This document shows positions 8,553-16,318 of a stretch of DNA of 64,000 bases, piece after piece (the first letter of the stretch is position 1; every line of letters begins with the position of its first letter). The DNA is from Caballeronia pedi (GTDB taxonomy: Bacteria > Pseudomonadota > Gammaproteobacteria > Burkholderiales > Burkholderiaceae). The stretch is taken from contig NZ_FCOE02000020.1 in assembly GCF_001544915.2 (NCBI RefSeq), positions 1-64,000 on the forward strand. Reading direction: 5' to 3'. A model generated the notes under the pieces. It had not been told where the DNA came from. It saw only the letters and a program-made list of their open reading frames with translations, and did no database searches. The position numbers were made by a program, and so were the translations under genes.

Positions 8553-10292
8553 ATGTCCGTCATCGCTCCTTCCGCCCTTGCCTTCGGCGAATCGCGCAGA
8601 AGCCTGCTCGCGTCGCTCGGCGATATCGTCGGCGCGCGCAACGTACTCACCGGCGATGCCCCGACGCGCCGCTACCGCACCGGCTACCGTTTCGGCACCG
8701 GCCGCGTGCTGGCGGTGGTGCGCCCCGGCACGCTCGTCGAGCAATGGCGCGTGCTCGTCGCATGCGTCGCGGCGCGCACGATCGTCATCACGCAGGCGTC
8801 GAACACGGGCCTCACCGGCGGCTCGACGCCCGATGGCGACGACTATGATCGCGATGTCGTCATCGTCAGCACGGCGCGGATCAAGCATGTCCATCTGATC
8901 AAGGACGGGACGCAGGCGGTCTGCATCGGCGGCACGACGCTCGATCAGCTCGAACGTGCGTTGAAGCCGCTCGGACGCGAGCCGCATTCGGTGATCGGCT
9001 CGTCGTGCATCGGCGCGTCGGTGCTGGGCGGCATCAGCAACAACTCGGGCGGCTCGCTCGTGCATCGCGGACCGGCCTATACGGAGATGGCGGTGTTCGC
9101 CGCCGTCGATGCAACGGGCGTGCCGCGCCTCGTGAATCATCTTGGCATCGAACTCGGCGGCACGCCCGAAGAGATCCTGTCGCGCATCGAAAACGGCGCA
9201 TTCACCGATGCCGATGTTCGCGAAGGCGCAGCGGCATCGGATCACGACTACGCGACCCATGTCCGCGATATCGATGCGCCCACGCCCGCGCGCTTCAACG
9301 CCGATCCGCGCCGGCTCTTCGAAGCGTCGGGCTCCGCCGGCAAGGTGATGACCTTCGCGGTGCGCCTCGACACGTTCGCGGCCGAGCAAGGCGCGAAGGT
9401 GTTCTATATAGGCACCAATGACACGAGCGTGCTGACGGACATCCGCCGCCACGCGCTCGCTAATTTCACGCATCTGCCGATCGCGGGCGAATACCTTCAT
9501 CGCGATGCGTTCGATGTCGCAAGGAAATACGGCAAGGACCTCTTCGTCATCGTCGACAAGTTCGGCACGGACCGGCTGCCGCTCTTCTTCAGTCTGAAGA
9601 CGCGTTGCGACGCGTGGTTCGAGCGTCTCGGCTTCATGCCGAAGCATCTGAGCGATCGCGTGCTGCAGTGGGTCAGCGACCGCTTGCCGGATCATCTTCC
9701 CGCACGTCTCGCGACGTATCGCGAAGAGTACGAGCATCATCTGATGCTGAAGGTGCCCGCAGCAGGCATCGACGAAGCGCGCGCGTTTCTGTCGACGCGC
9801 TTTGCGAGCGGCGGCGGCGCATATTTCGAATGCAGCGAGGAAGAAGGCCGCAAGGCGTTCCTGCATCGGTTCGCGGCGGCGAGCGCGGCGGTGCGCTATC
9901 GCGCGGTGCATCATCGCGAGGTCGAGGATATCGTCGCGCTCGATATCGCGTTACGGCGCGACGACCGCGAGTGGTTCGAGAAGCTGCCAGAGAAGATCGA
10001 GCGCCCTATCGTGCTAAAGCTGTATTACGGGCACTTTCTGTGTCATGTGTTTCATCAGGACTACATCGTTACCAAAGGCAACGACTGCATGGCGCTGGAA
10101 CACGAAATGCTCGAATTGCTCGATGAGCGTGGCGCAGAGTATCCCGCCGAGCACAACGTGGGGCATCTTTATGAGGCGAAGCCACAGCTTGCGGCGTTCT
10201 ACGAAGAGCTCGATCCGTGCAATTGCTTCAATCCGGGAATCGGGAAGATGTCGAAGTTCGCGGCGTATCGGGAGCGTGCGGGCGAGGCTTGA
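8553..10292 (+). CDS. dld: Quinone-dependent D-lactate dehydrogenase
   Basis: 579 aa, close to the 571 aa of E. coli Dld, a peripheral membrane flavoenzyme that oxidises D-lactate to pyruvate and passes electrons to quinone. The FAD-binding domain is clear: QASNTGLTGGSTPDG and GSSCIGASVLGGISNNSGG followed by RGPAYTEM, which match the Dld family closely. The C-terminal part holds the membrane-binding and cap regions (FECSEEEGRKAFLHRFAAA; YYGHFLCHVFHQDYI). It begins 7 bp after the transporter stop, so both belong to one transcript controlled from 7106-7116. It ends 8 bp from the convergent phosphatase-like gene. Confidence 0.93.
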   Translation: MSVIAPSALAFGESRRSLLASLGDIVGARNVLTGDAPTRRYRTGYRFGTGRVLAVVRPGTLVEQWRVLVACVAARTIVITQASNTGLTGGSTPDGDDYDRDVVIVSTARIKHVHLIKDGTQAVCIGGTTLDQLERALKPLGREPHSVIGSSCIGASVLGGISNNSGGSLVHRGPAYTEMAVFAAVDATGVPRLVNHLGIELGGTPEEILSRIENGAFTDADVREGAAASDHDYATHVRDIDAPTPARFNADPRRLFEASGSAGKVMTFAVRLDTFAAEQGAKVFYIGTNDTSVLTDIRRHALANFTHLPIAGEYLHRDAFDVARKYGKDLFVIVDKFGTDRLPLFFSLKTRCDAWFERLGFMPKHLSDRVLQWVSDRLPDHLPARLATYREEYEHHLMLKVPAAGIDEARAFLSTRFASGGGAYFECSEEEGRKAFLHRFAAASAAVRYRAVHHREVEDIVALDIALRRDDREWFEKLPEKIERPIVLKLYYGHFLCHVFHQDYIVTKGNDCMALEHEMLELLDERGAEYPAEHNVGHLYEAKPQLAAFYEELDPCNCFNPGIGKMSKFAAYRERAGEA

Positions 10293-10300
10293 ACGCCTCT

Positions 10301-11194
10301 CTACGCAATCAACTTCACCCGCAACATCGCCACGTCCGCATTGCTCATCGACAAACCCTGCGCCAGATAATTGCTCAACGTGCCGAACTCGCGATGCATC
10401 TCCTCGAACGCCGCTTCGAGCGTCGCGCTCTGCGCCTGATAAAGCGGCGCGACCGTCAGCACATCCGTCCCAATCCGCGCCGCATGCGCCTTCACGCGTG
10501 CGTCGATATGCGCCTGTGCCGCCGTGTTGGTCAACAGATAATCCTGAATGATCACGTCGAGCGGCACATCGGCGATGGCGAGCAACAGCGCCGCCGCCCA
10601 GCCGGTGCGATCCTTGCCCGCCGTGCCGTGAATCACCTGCGGCCCCGCAACGCGCGCAAGCCGCGTCAGCAGCGCCCCGAACTGCAAGCGCGCGACCGGG
10701 TCCGTAACGAGCTGACGTTGCTGCCCGATCATCCACGCGCTCGCGGCCGCCGCGTCGCGAGGCATCGCCGCCGCGGCGTCGATCGGCGCGACTTCATGCG
10801 TCTCACGCACGGCGTTCGCCGGCACGCGATCCGGCGCAAGCGCGGTCTCGCTCACCACGCGAAGATCATGCACCGCGCGCAACGACAGCCGCGCGAGCGC
10901 AACCGCGTCCGCGTCATCGGGCGTGAGCGCGCCCGAGCGATAGAACACGCCGCGCCGCAGCCGGTTTCCATCGACGGTTGGATAGCCTTCGCCCATGCCC
11001 GCCACATCGCGGAAGTTTTCTATCGAAGCAAGTGTCGGCGTCGCCGTCACCGCCTGATCGTCGCTGGCGCCGCCGCATGCCGACAGCAACGCGCCCGCGC
11101 CGAACGTGGTCGAAAGCAGCGCGACGCGCGCGCCGCCACGAATGAAGGCGCGGCGCGACATGGGCGCCGCATGCGTGGACGAAGCAGGCATCAT
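10301..11194 (-). CDS. Tat-exported lipoprotein of the tyrosine phosphatase family, catalytic Cys replaced by Gly
   Basis: 297 aa. The N-terminus has a twin-arginine motif (SRRAFIRGG) and a lipobox LSAC (Cys40). The rest matches the Y_phosphatase3 type: ENFRDVAGM near residue 60, RRGVFYRSGAL, DLRVVSE, and the P-loop region HGTAGKDRTGW. In active members this loop reads HCxxGKDRTG; here residue 190 is Gly (codon GGC at 10625-10627) instead of Cys, while His189 and Arg196 remain. The protein should therefore be inactive as a Cys-based phosphatase, perhaps a phosphate or phospho-ligand binding protein. Its ATG overlaps the TGA of the kinase gene (ATGA), so it is translationally coupled to the two-component system. 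Confidence 0.82.
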   Translation of the reverse strand: MMPASSTHAAPMSRRAFIRGGARVALLSTTFGAGALLSACGGASDDQAVTATPTLASIENFRDVAGMGEGYPTVDGNRLRRGVFYRSGALTPDDADAVALARLSLRAVHDLRVVSETALAPDRVPANAVRETHEVAPIDAAAAMPRDAAAASAWMIGQQRQLVTDPVARLQFGALLTRLARVAGPQVIHGTAGKDRTGWAAALLLAIADVPLDVIIQDYLLTNTAAQAHIDARVKAHAARIGTDVLTVAPLYQAQSATLEAAFEEMHREFGTLSNYLAQGLSMSNADVAMLRVKLIA

Positions 11195-12498
11195 GTTTCT
11201 TCAAAGGGAATGACGATGCGCACGATCAGCCCGCCGCCGTCGGCATTGCCGATCTCACAGCGGCCACGCTGCTCGCGCGCGAGACGCTCGACGATGGTGA
11301 GCCCGAGTCCGCAATGTCCGTTGCCGCTGCGCGCGGGATCGAGCCGCACGAACGGCCGCAATACGTCGTCGAGGCGCTCGTCGGGAATGCCGGGGCCGTG
11401 GTCGCGCACTTCGATCAGCCATTCGCCGCCCTGCCGCGCGGTGCGGATCTCGACGGGCGGTTCGCCATGCTCCAGCGCGTTGTCGACGAGATTGGTCATC
11501 AGCCGGTCGATGAACGTGCGCGGCAACCTGAACGCCTCGCCCGCATCGAGCGACAGCGCGAACAAAGGCTCATCGCCGTCTTCGGGCGACGCGAACTGCT
11601 CCGCGATGAACGCATCGACGCCGGTATCGCTGCTTTCCGAAGTCGAGCGGCCCGCGAATTCGAGGAACTGCTGAACGATGCGCGTCATCGAATCGATATC
11701 GCGCAGGAAATGCGCGCGCTCGCGCTCGTCCTTGGCAAGCACGCTCGCGCGCAGCGAGAGGCGCGTGAGCGGCGCCTTCAGATCGTGCGCGATGCCCGCG
11801 AGCATCACGGCGCGATCGTCGTCCGTATCGATGAGCTTCTTCATCATCTGGTTGAACGCGCCGATCAGTTCGCGCAATTCACGCGGACCGTTTTCATCGA
11901 CGGGAACCGGGCGCTCGCCGCTCCCGAAACGGCGCGCCGCCTGCGCGACACGCGCGAGCGGCCGCTGCAACTGCCACGTCGCGAAGAGCGAGAGCACCAG
12001 CGCGCCGGCGAGCAGCACGACCGCCTCCGTCATGAACGGCGCGGGCGGCGGCAAGTCGATCGGCGTGACGATCCACACATTGCTCGACGGATAGCGCACC
12101 CAGAGCCGCGACTTGTTGCGCGCATCGATATCGACGGCGATCTGCGAACCCTCCGGCAAGCCATCGGCGATCTGACGCGCGAGATGCGCGTGGCGCGTCT
12201 TGCGGGCATCGCGCAAGGTGAGCGGCTCGGGCATGTTCCACACCGGCACGATATGCACGCGCGTTTCGCGCATCAGCCGCCCGCCGAGCGCGACATCGTT
12301 GTGCGCGGCCTCCAGCACGATCAGCAATGCGCGCGCGTAGCCATCGGCTTCGCGGTGCGGACCCTGCACGTGGAGAATCGCGAACCAGCCGCCTTGCAGC
12401 GCGAGCAGCACGCACACGGACACGAGCGCCATGCGGCCGAACAGCGTGTCGATGAAACCGCGCGGCGCGCGCGCGGCCTGCCAGAGACCCAGACGCAT
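11191..12498 (-). CDS. Sensor histidine kinase (EnvZ/OmpB type)
   Basis: 435 aa inner-membrane kinase. First membrane helix about 23-44, periplasmic sensor about 45-155 with no recognised fold, second helix about 157-176, HAMP about 177-230, HisKA with phospho-accepting His238 (AHDLKAPLTRL; Lys replaces the more usual Arg), then the ATPase domain with N box (DNALEHG), G1 (RDHGPGIP) and a later G2 (GNGHCGLGLTI). The gene follows its response regulator after 5 bp and overlaps the next gene by 4 bp. The coupled lipoprotein downstream may feed a signal to the periplasmic domain. Confidence 0.9.
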   Translation of the reverse strand: MRLGLWQAARAPRGFIDTLFGRMALVSVCVLLALQGGWFAILHVQGPHREADGYARALLIVLEAAHNDVALGGRLMRETRVHIVPVWNMPEPLTLRDARKTRHAHLARQIADGLPEGSQIAVDIDARNKSRLWVRYPSSNVWIVTPIDLPPPAPFMTEAVVLLAGALVLSLFATWQLQRPLARVAQAARRFGSGERPVPVDENGPRELRELIGAFNQMMKKLIDTDDDRAVMLAGIAHDLKAPLTRLSLRASVLAKDERERAHFLRDIDSMTRIVQQFLEFAGRSTSESSDTGVDAFIAEQFASPEDGDEPLFALSLDAGEAFRLPRTFIDRLMTNLVDNALEHGEPPVEIRTARQGGEWLIEVRDHGPGIPDERLDDVLRPFVRLDPARSGNGHCGLGLTIVERLAREQRGRCEIGNADGGGLIVRIVIPFEET

Positions 12499-12503
12499 CG
12501 CGG

Positions 12504-13232
12504 CTAGGTCCCGAACCGGTTCGATGTCGGGCCATCGGTGTCGGGCACGAACACGTAACCTTGTCCGCGCACGGTCTGCACGTGACGCGGATTCGACGGA
12601 TCGTCCTCGATGATGCGGCGCAGACGCCAGATCGGCACATCGAGCCCGCGATCGCGAAAAGCCAGATCGTCGCGATGCACGAGATCGTGGATCAGCACAC
12701 GCGAAAGCACCTTGTACGGATGCTTGATGAATACCTTGAGCAACGCGAACTCGCTGTCGCGCAATGCGATGCGTTCGCCGCCGCGCAGCAGCGAGCGCGT
12801 CACGAAGTCCACTTCGAAGCGGCCGAAGCGTTCGCGCGGCGCGGGCTCGGGACGGCTCGGCGCACTCGCGCGCCGCCGCAGCACCGCTTCGATGCGCGCG
12901 AGCAGCTCACGCGGATCGAAAGGCTTGGCGAGATAGTCGTCCGCGCCCGATTGCAGCCCTGCGATCTTCTGTGGAACGCTGTCGCAGCCCGTGACGAAGA
13001 TCACGGGAATGTCCTCGCCCGCCGCGCGCAGATCGCGCAGCGCGCGCAGGCCATCCGTGTCCGGCATCATGATGTCGAGCACGACGATGGACGGACGTTC
13101 GAGCTCCAGCCGCCGACGCAGGCCGCCGCCGTCGTGCAGCACGGACACGTCGATGCCTCGTGCGTTAAAGAATTGGCGCAGCAGGTCGCGCACCGCGGAG
13201 TCGTCGTCGACGATGAGAACCGATATGGACAT
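12504..13232 (-). CDS. OmpR-family response regulator
   Basis: 242 aa. Receiver domain about 1-120 with acidic pair DDD (9-11), phospho-acceptor Asp53 in VVLDIMMPD and the conserved Lys in LAKPFD; winged-helix domain about 135-232 (IWRLRRIIEDDPSNPRHVQTVRGQGYVF). First gene of the operon with the kinase and Tat lipoprotein. It is clearly paralogous to the divergent regulator at 13478 (same length of receiver, same Asp53, similar C-terminal recognition region). Confidence 0.92.
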   Translation of the reverse strand: MSISVLIVDDDSAVRDLLRQFFNARGIDVSVLHDGGGLRRRLELERPSIVVLDIMMPDTDGLRALRDLRAAGEDIPVIFVTGCDSVPQKIAGLQSGADDYLAKPFDPRELLARIEAVLRRRASAPSRPEPAPRERFGRFEVDFVTRSLLRGGERIALRDSEFALLKVFIKHPYKVLSRVLIHDLVHRDDLAFRDRGLDVPIWRLRRIIEDDPSNPRHVQTVRGQGYVFVPDTDGPTSNRFGT

Positions 13233-13289
13233 CCCAAAATTCTATTCGGAGGTTATTCCCAACCCGCGCATTGCACGCGCCGCGCGACA

Positions 13290-13306
13290 TTACGGATTCT
13301 TACGGA
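13290..13306. promoter_or_regulatory. Direct repeat TTACGGA with 10-bp period, candidate response-regulator site
   Basis: TTACGGA occurs at 13290-13296 and again at 13300-13306, exactly one helical turn apart. OmpR/PhoB-type regulators bind head-to-tail to such repeats. The site lies in the 245-bp gap between the two divergent response-regulator genes, 58 bp before the start of the minus-strand one. Confidence 0.5.
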
Positions 13307-13411
13307 GGGCGTTTTCGCAGGCTGCGACAGCGCGTAGCACGCGCGTGCGATTCCCGCGCGAAGCCACGCACACACGCGATTCGTCCGCGCATCGCGCGAT
13401 GAAACACGCCG

Positions 13412-13431
13412 TAACGGAAAGAAATGGAAAG
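13412..13431. promoter_or_regulatory. Second 10-bp-period direct repeat, candidate response-regulator site
   Basis: TAACGGAAAG (13412-13421) is followed immediately by AAATGGAAAG (13422-13431), matching at 8 of 10 positions. It ends 46 bp before the ATG of the regulator gene at 13478, near the expected -35 region. TAACGGA resembles the TTACGGA unit at 13290. Confidence 0.45.
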
Positions 13432-13477
13432 TTCTCGACCGTCGCGAGCGCATCCGCGCGGCGCTTAGAATCCCTGC

Positions 13478-14227
13478 ATGACTCCACATGTACTGATGGT
13501 CGACGACGACCCCGTGGTGCGCGATCACGTTCGCGACTATCTGCAGCAGCACGGCTTCGACGTGTCGGTTCTGAGCGACGGCGCCGATCTGAGACGCCGC
13601 GTGCAGGCCGAGCGTCCTTCGATGATCGTGCTCGACGTGATGATGCCCGGCAAGGATGGCATCAGCGCGTTGCGCGAATTGCGCAACGCCCACGACGATA
13701 TTCCCGTGATCCTGCTGACGGCGCGTTCCGACGTGCTCGACCGCGTGATCGGACTCGAACTCGGCGCGGACGATTACCTCGGCAAGCCCTTCGATACGCG
13801 CGAGCTGCTCGCGCGCATCCGCTCGATCCTGCGGCGTCGCGAGAGCGCGTCGGCGTTTGCGGCGGGCGCGCCCGAGATGCGGCCGGCGTATCGTTTCGGG
13901 CCGTTCGAAATGGACTTCGGCGCGCGCGAACTGCGCCGCGACGGCGAGCGCATCGCGCTGCGCTCGGGCGAATTCGCGCTGCTCAAGACGCTCGTCAAGA
14001 ACGCGATGGTCGTGCTCACGCGCGCGCAACTGAACGAGAAGCTGCGCGGCAACGGCGCGCATCGCGATCGCAGTCTCGATGTCGCCATTTGGCGTCTGCG
14101 CCGTCTGCTCGAAATCGATCCGTCCGAGCCGCGCTATGTGCAGACCGTCTGGGGCCAGGGCTATATCTTCGTGCCGCACGGCGATCCGACTGCGGCCGGG
14201 CGCATCGCGGCGCACGCGGAGGTCTGA
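13478..14227 (+). CDS. OmpR-family response regulator, orphan
   Basis: 249 aa. Receiver about 1-120 with Asp53 (IVLDVMMPG) and Lys in LGKPFD, then a winged-helix DNA-binding domain (about 145-240; IWRLRRLLEIDPSEPRYVQTVWGQGYIFVP). No kinase gene accompanies it; it stands divergent from the complete two-component operon at 10301-13232 whose regulator is its paralogue. It may be driven by the same kinase or form a branched pathway; nothing in the sequence decides this. It ends 17 bp before the convergent flgH-like gene. Confidence 0.9.
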   Translation: MTPHVLMVDDDPVVRDHVRDYLQQHGFDVSVLSDGADLRRRVQAERPSMIVLDVMMPGKDGISALRELRNAHDDIPVILLTARSDVLDRVIGLELGADDYLGKPFDTRELLARIRSILRRRESASAFAAGAPEMRPAYRFGPFEMDFGARELRRDGERIALRSGEFALLKTLVKNAMVVLTRAQLNEKLRGNGAHRDRSLDVAIWRLRRLLEIDPSEPRYVQTVWGQGYIFVPHGDPTAAGRIAAHAEV

Positions 14228-14244
14228 GGCGCGCGTCGGCATCG

Positions 14245-14907
14245 TCAGAAGGTCAGCACGCTCATGAAGAGACGTTGCAGCCAGCCCATCGTCGTCGAAT
14301 CGGCGAGCATGCCGACGCCCGCCTGTTCGATGCGCGCATTGGCCACCTTGTTCGACGCGACGTAATTGCCCGCCTCGATATCCTTCGGATTGACGATGCC
14401 CGAGAAGCGCAACTGGTCCTGATTGCCGCTCATCGCGATGATCTTGTCGCCCGCGACCACCAGATTGCCGCCCGGCAAGGTGCCGATCACCGACACCGCG
14501 AGCGTGCCGCTCATCGCCGACAGATTGCTGGTGCTGCCGTTGCCCTTGAACGACGTATTCGCCGAGCCGACGTTGAACAGACGCGCGAGCCGCGCCGCCG
14601 CGCCGCTCGATTTGTCCGCGGCCTCGGCGCTGATGCTGCTTGCGCGGCTCGCGCTGGCGTCGGCGGAATTGCTGCCCTGATACGACTCCGCGAGGCGGAT
14701 CGTCAGCACGTCGCCGACTCGCTGCGCGCGCGCTGTTTCATAGAGCGAGACTGAACTCCCCGCCTGATAGATCGCGCCCAGCGTGTTGACGTTGACCGGT
14801 TGCGCGACGGCCGGCGCATACGTCGGCATCTCCACGATGGAGCGCGACGACGAGCACGCGGCGAGCGCGAGCACCAACGCCGAGCAGGGCAATGACGCCA
14901 GTTTCAT
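14245..14907 (-). CDS. flgH: FlgH-like flagellar L-ring lipoprotein
   Basis: 220 aa from ATG 14907 (AAGGAG upstream; the frame extends to 15075 without support). Lipobox LAAC with Cys18. The mature protein matches FlgH: GAIYQAG..SLYETARAQRVGDVLTIRL at the start, then ANTSFKGNG, SVIGTLPGGNLVVAGDK and RFSGIVNPKDIEAGN. FlgH builds the outer-membrane ring through which the flagellar rod passes. It is the last gene of an operon of small exported proteins with no other flagellar genes in the window, whereas flgH normally lies between flgG and flgI. It may be a second, repurposed L-ring-like channel protein. Confidence 0.82.
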   Translation of the reverse strand: MKLASLPCSALVLALAACSSSRSIVEMPTYAPAVAQPVNVNTLGAIYQAGSSVSLYETARAQRVGDVLTIRLAESYQGSNSADASASRASSISAEAADKSSGAAARLARLFNVGSANTSFKGNGSTSNLSAMSGTLAVSVIGTLPGGNLVVAGDKIIAMSGNQDQLRFSGIVNPKDIEAGNYVASNKVANARIEQAGVGMLADSTTMGWLQRLFMSVLTF

Positions 14908-14927
14908 GAACAATCCTCTCCTTTGAT

Positions 14928-15548
14928 TCAGGGCGTGTCCTGCACCGAGGCAAGACGCCATCGGTCGGTCGTTTCGCGCAGCCACGATTCGTAGGCCTTC
15001 AGGCGATAGATCACATGCGCCGAGGCCGCCGCGCCGTTTGCTTCCAGCGTGATCGAACTCGTCGCGTTCTCCCACGTTCGCGTCCTGTAGCCGTTCGCGC
15101 GTTCGACGCGGCTGCGGCCGAACTTCGACGACAGCGCCTCGGTGAAGTCATCGACCACGCGCGCATCGATCACGAACGCCATGCGATACAACCGCGGCGA
15201 CGCATCGCCCGGCATCGCCGCGAAGCGCAACACGTGATCGCGCGAAGGCGCGCCGTCGACGACGGCCTGCGACGCGCTCCATCCCGCCTGCGTGCGATGC
15301 GCCCACTTGCACGCGATCGACAGGCTGTGCGTGTCGCGCAGCACCATGCCGAGCGAGGCCGCTTCGAGATCCGTATCGCACACGGCGACGCTGCCGGGCG
15401 GCGTCGCGCGCGCGGGCTCGTCCCGACGGAACGCATCGAGCGAAATGCCGAGCGGCAGGCCGCGAAAATCGAAAGGCTTCTGCGCCGCGGCGAGCACGGG
15501 CATCGCCATGCAAGCGCAGAGCGCGCCACGGATGAAGGTTCGCTTCAT
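14928..15548 (-). CDS. Exported protein, unknown function
   Basis: 206 aa from ATG 15548 with a signal peptide ending in AAAQ (about residue 22). The mature part begins KPFDFRGLPLGISLDAF, a motif seen in small periplasmic proteins that track a 'G-D-S-F' like repeat, and carries a few Cys. No enzyme motif. It starts 1 bp after the stop of the small lipoprotein gene and ends 20 bp before the flgH-like gene, so it is part of the same operon. Function unknown. Confidence 0.6.
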   Translation of the reverse strand: MKRTFIRGALCACMAMPVLAAAQKPFDFRGLPLGISLDAFRRDEPARATPPGSVAVCDTDLEAASLGMVLRDTHSLSIACKWAHRTQAGWSASQAVVDGAPSRDHVLRFAAMPGDASPRLYRMAFVIDARVVDDFTEALSSKFGRSRVERANGYRTRTWENATSSITLEANGAAASAHVIYRLKAYESWLRETTDRWRLASVQDTP

Positions 15549-15549
15549 G

Positions 15550-15732
15550 TCAGTCGATGGCTGTTGCGCACGCATCGAAGGGCGTGGACGCGGCATGGCC
15601 CACGACCGGCACGATCTTCAGCGCGGCCGATGTCACGCGGCACGGCAGCGCGGCGAGCGCGCAGCCATCGAGCAGGAACGGGCACGCCGCCACGGCCACG
15701 CACACGAGCGCGAAACGCAAGGATGTCGCCAT
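15550..15732 (-). CDS. Small lipoprotein, possibly DUF6726
   Basis: 60 aa. Signal peptide with lipobox LLDGC (Cys24), then a short mature tail ALAALPCRVTSAALKIVPVV followed by GHAASTPFDACATAID. The tail with its two Cys residues resembles a family of tiny Burkholderiales lipoproteins that I recall as DUF6726, though this should be confirmed. Second gene of a tightly packed four-gene operon: 3 bp after the preceding gene and 1 bp before the next start. Confidence 0.6.
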   Translation of the reverse strand: MATSLRFALVCVAVAACPFLLDGCALAALPCRVTSAALKIVPVVGHAASTPFDACATAID

Positions 15733-15735
15733 GAT

Positions 15736-15903
15736 TCACGCCGTCGTATCGACGTGATTGCCGAGGTGCGCCGGATTGACCGGCGCGGTCTTGGCGTTCG
15801 CGTTACCGGTTTCGACGCTCGGGGTATCGGTGCTGCGCTTGATGGGCAACGTGTGCGACGCCGCTTGCGTCGCGTGGGATGTGCTCGGGCCGGTGACGTT
15901 CAT
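15736..15903 (-). CDS. Small polar protein, unknown function
   Basis: 55 aa from ATG 15903 (MNVTGPSTSHATQ), preceded by AAGGAG; the frame runs upstream to 15972 but without a ribosome site. Rich in Thr, Ser, Ala and His with no hydrophobic segment, so a cytoplasmic or disordered protein. First gene of the operon that ends with the flgH-like gene. A 17-bp palindrome lies 28 bp upstream. Confidence 0.45.
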   Translation of the reverse strand: MNVTGPSTSHATQAASHTLPIKRSTDTPSVETGNANAKTAPVNPAHLGNHVDTTA

Positions 15904-16318
15904 GCTGCGCGCTCCTTGAAGATGAAGAACCGTTGCGAATTGCAACGTGAGCGATCTTCCGTGAGCGCGCATATTGACGATCGCGCGAAAAAAACGCGCT
16001 TTTCGCGAGTGCTTACGAGGCGTTACGCGGTCGTTACCAGTTCTTCCCGACGCTCGAATTCGTCGATGCTGCGGCGCAGCGCGCGGCGCGAGATGGTATG
16101 ACTGTTTCGGCGCAAAAAGCGGGTTAACGTGAATAAAAAGTGGCCGGATAGCCTCATATAGTCAATCTATCTCGCCGCCCGCAGAATCGACAGTGGAAAA
16201 CCCAAATACCGGAATTGGTGGTATGGCGACGGGATCAATAGAACAACGAATTAACAGGTTATTCCAGAATCATTCGAACAAGACAGGTTAAAAACCAACG
16301 GATGGAGGAACCACTGTC
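15904..16318. other. 415-bp divergent regulatory region
   Basis: Separates the small-exported-protein operon (minus) from the ytfQ operon (plus). It contains a 6-5-6 palindrome at 15931-15947 and several short inverted elements, including ATAG-N5-CTAT near 16158. A near-match to the FadR operator rule at 16094-16104 (TGGTATGACTG, last base wrong) could serve the GntR regulator encoded at the end of the ytf operon. No gene is supported here. Confidence 0.5.
15931..15947. promoter_or_regulatory. 6-5-6 palindrome, candidate operator
   Basis: CGTTGC and GCAACG are exact inverted repeats around GAATT. It is placed 28 bp upstream of the start of the small gene at 15903, where an operator for the flgH-like operon would be expected. 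Binding protein unknown. Confidence 0.4.

Noticed and set aside
12991-14754. 587-codon plus-strand open frame overlapping two response regulators and the flgH-like gene
   Set aside because: Crosses three well-supported genes and both strands, with low-complexity Arg-rich product.
16094-16104. TGGTATGACTG as a FadR-type operator for the ytf operon
   Set aside because: The final half-site base is wrong and no second copy is present; kept only as a weak possibility in the intergenic note.
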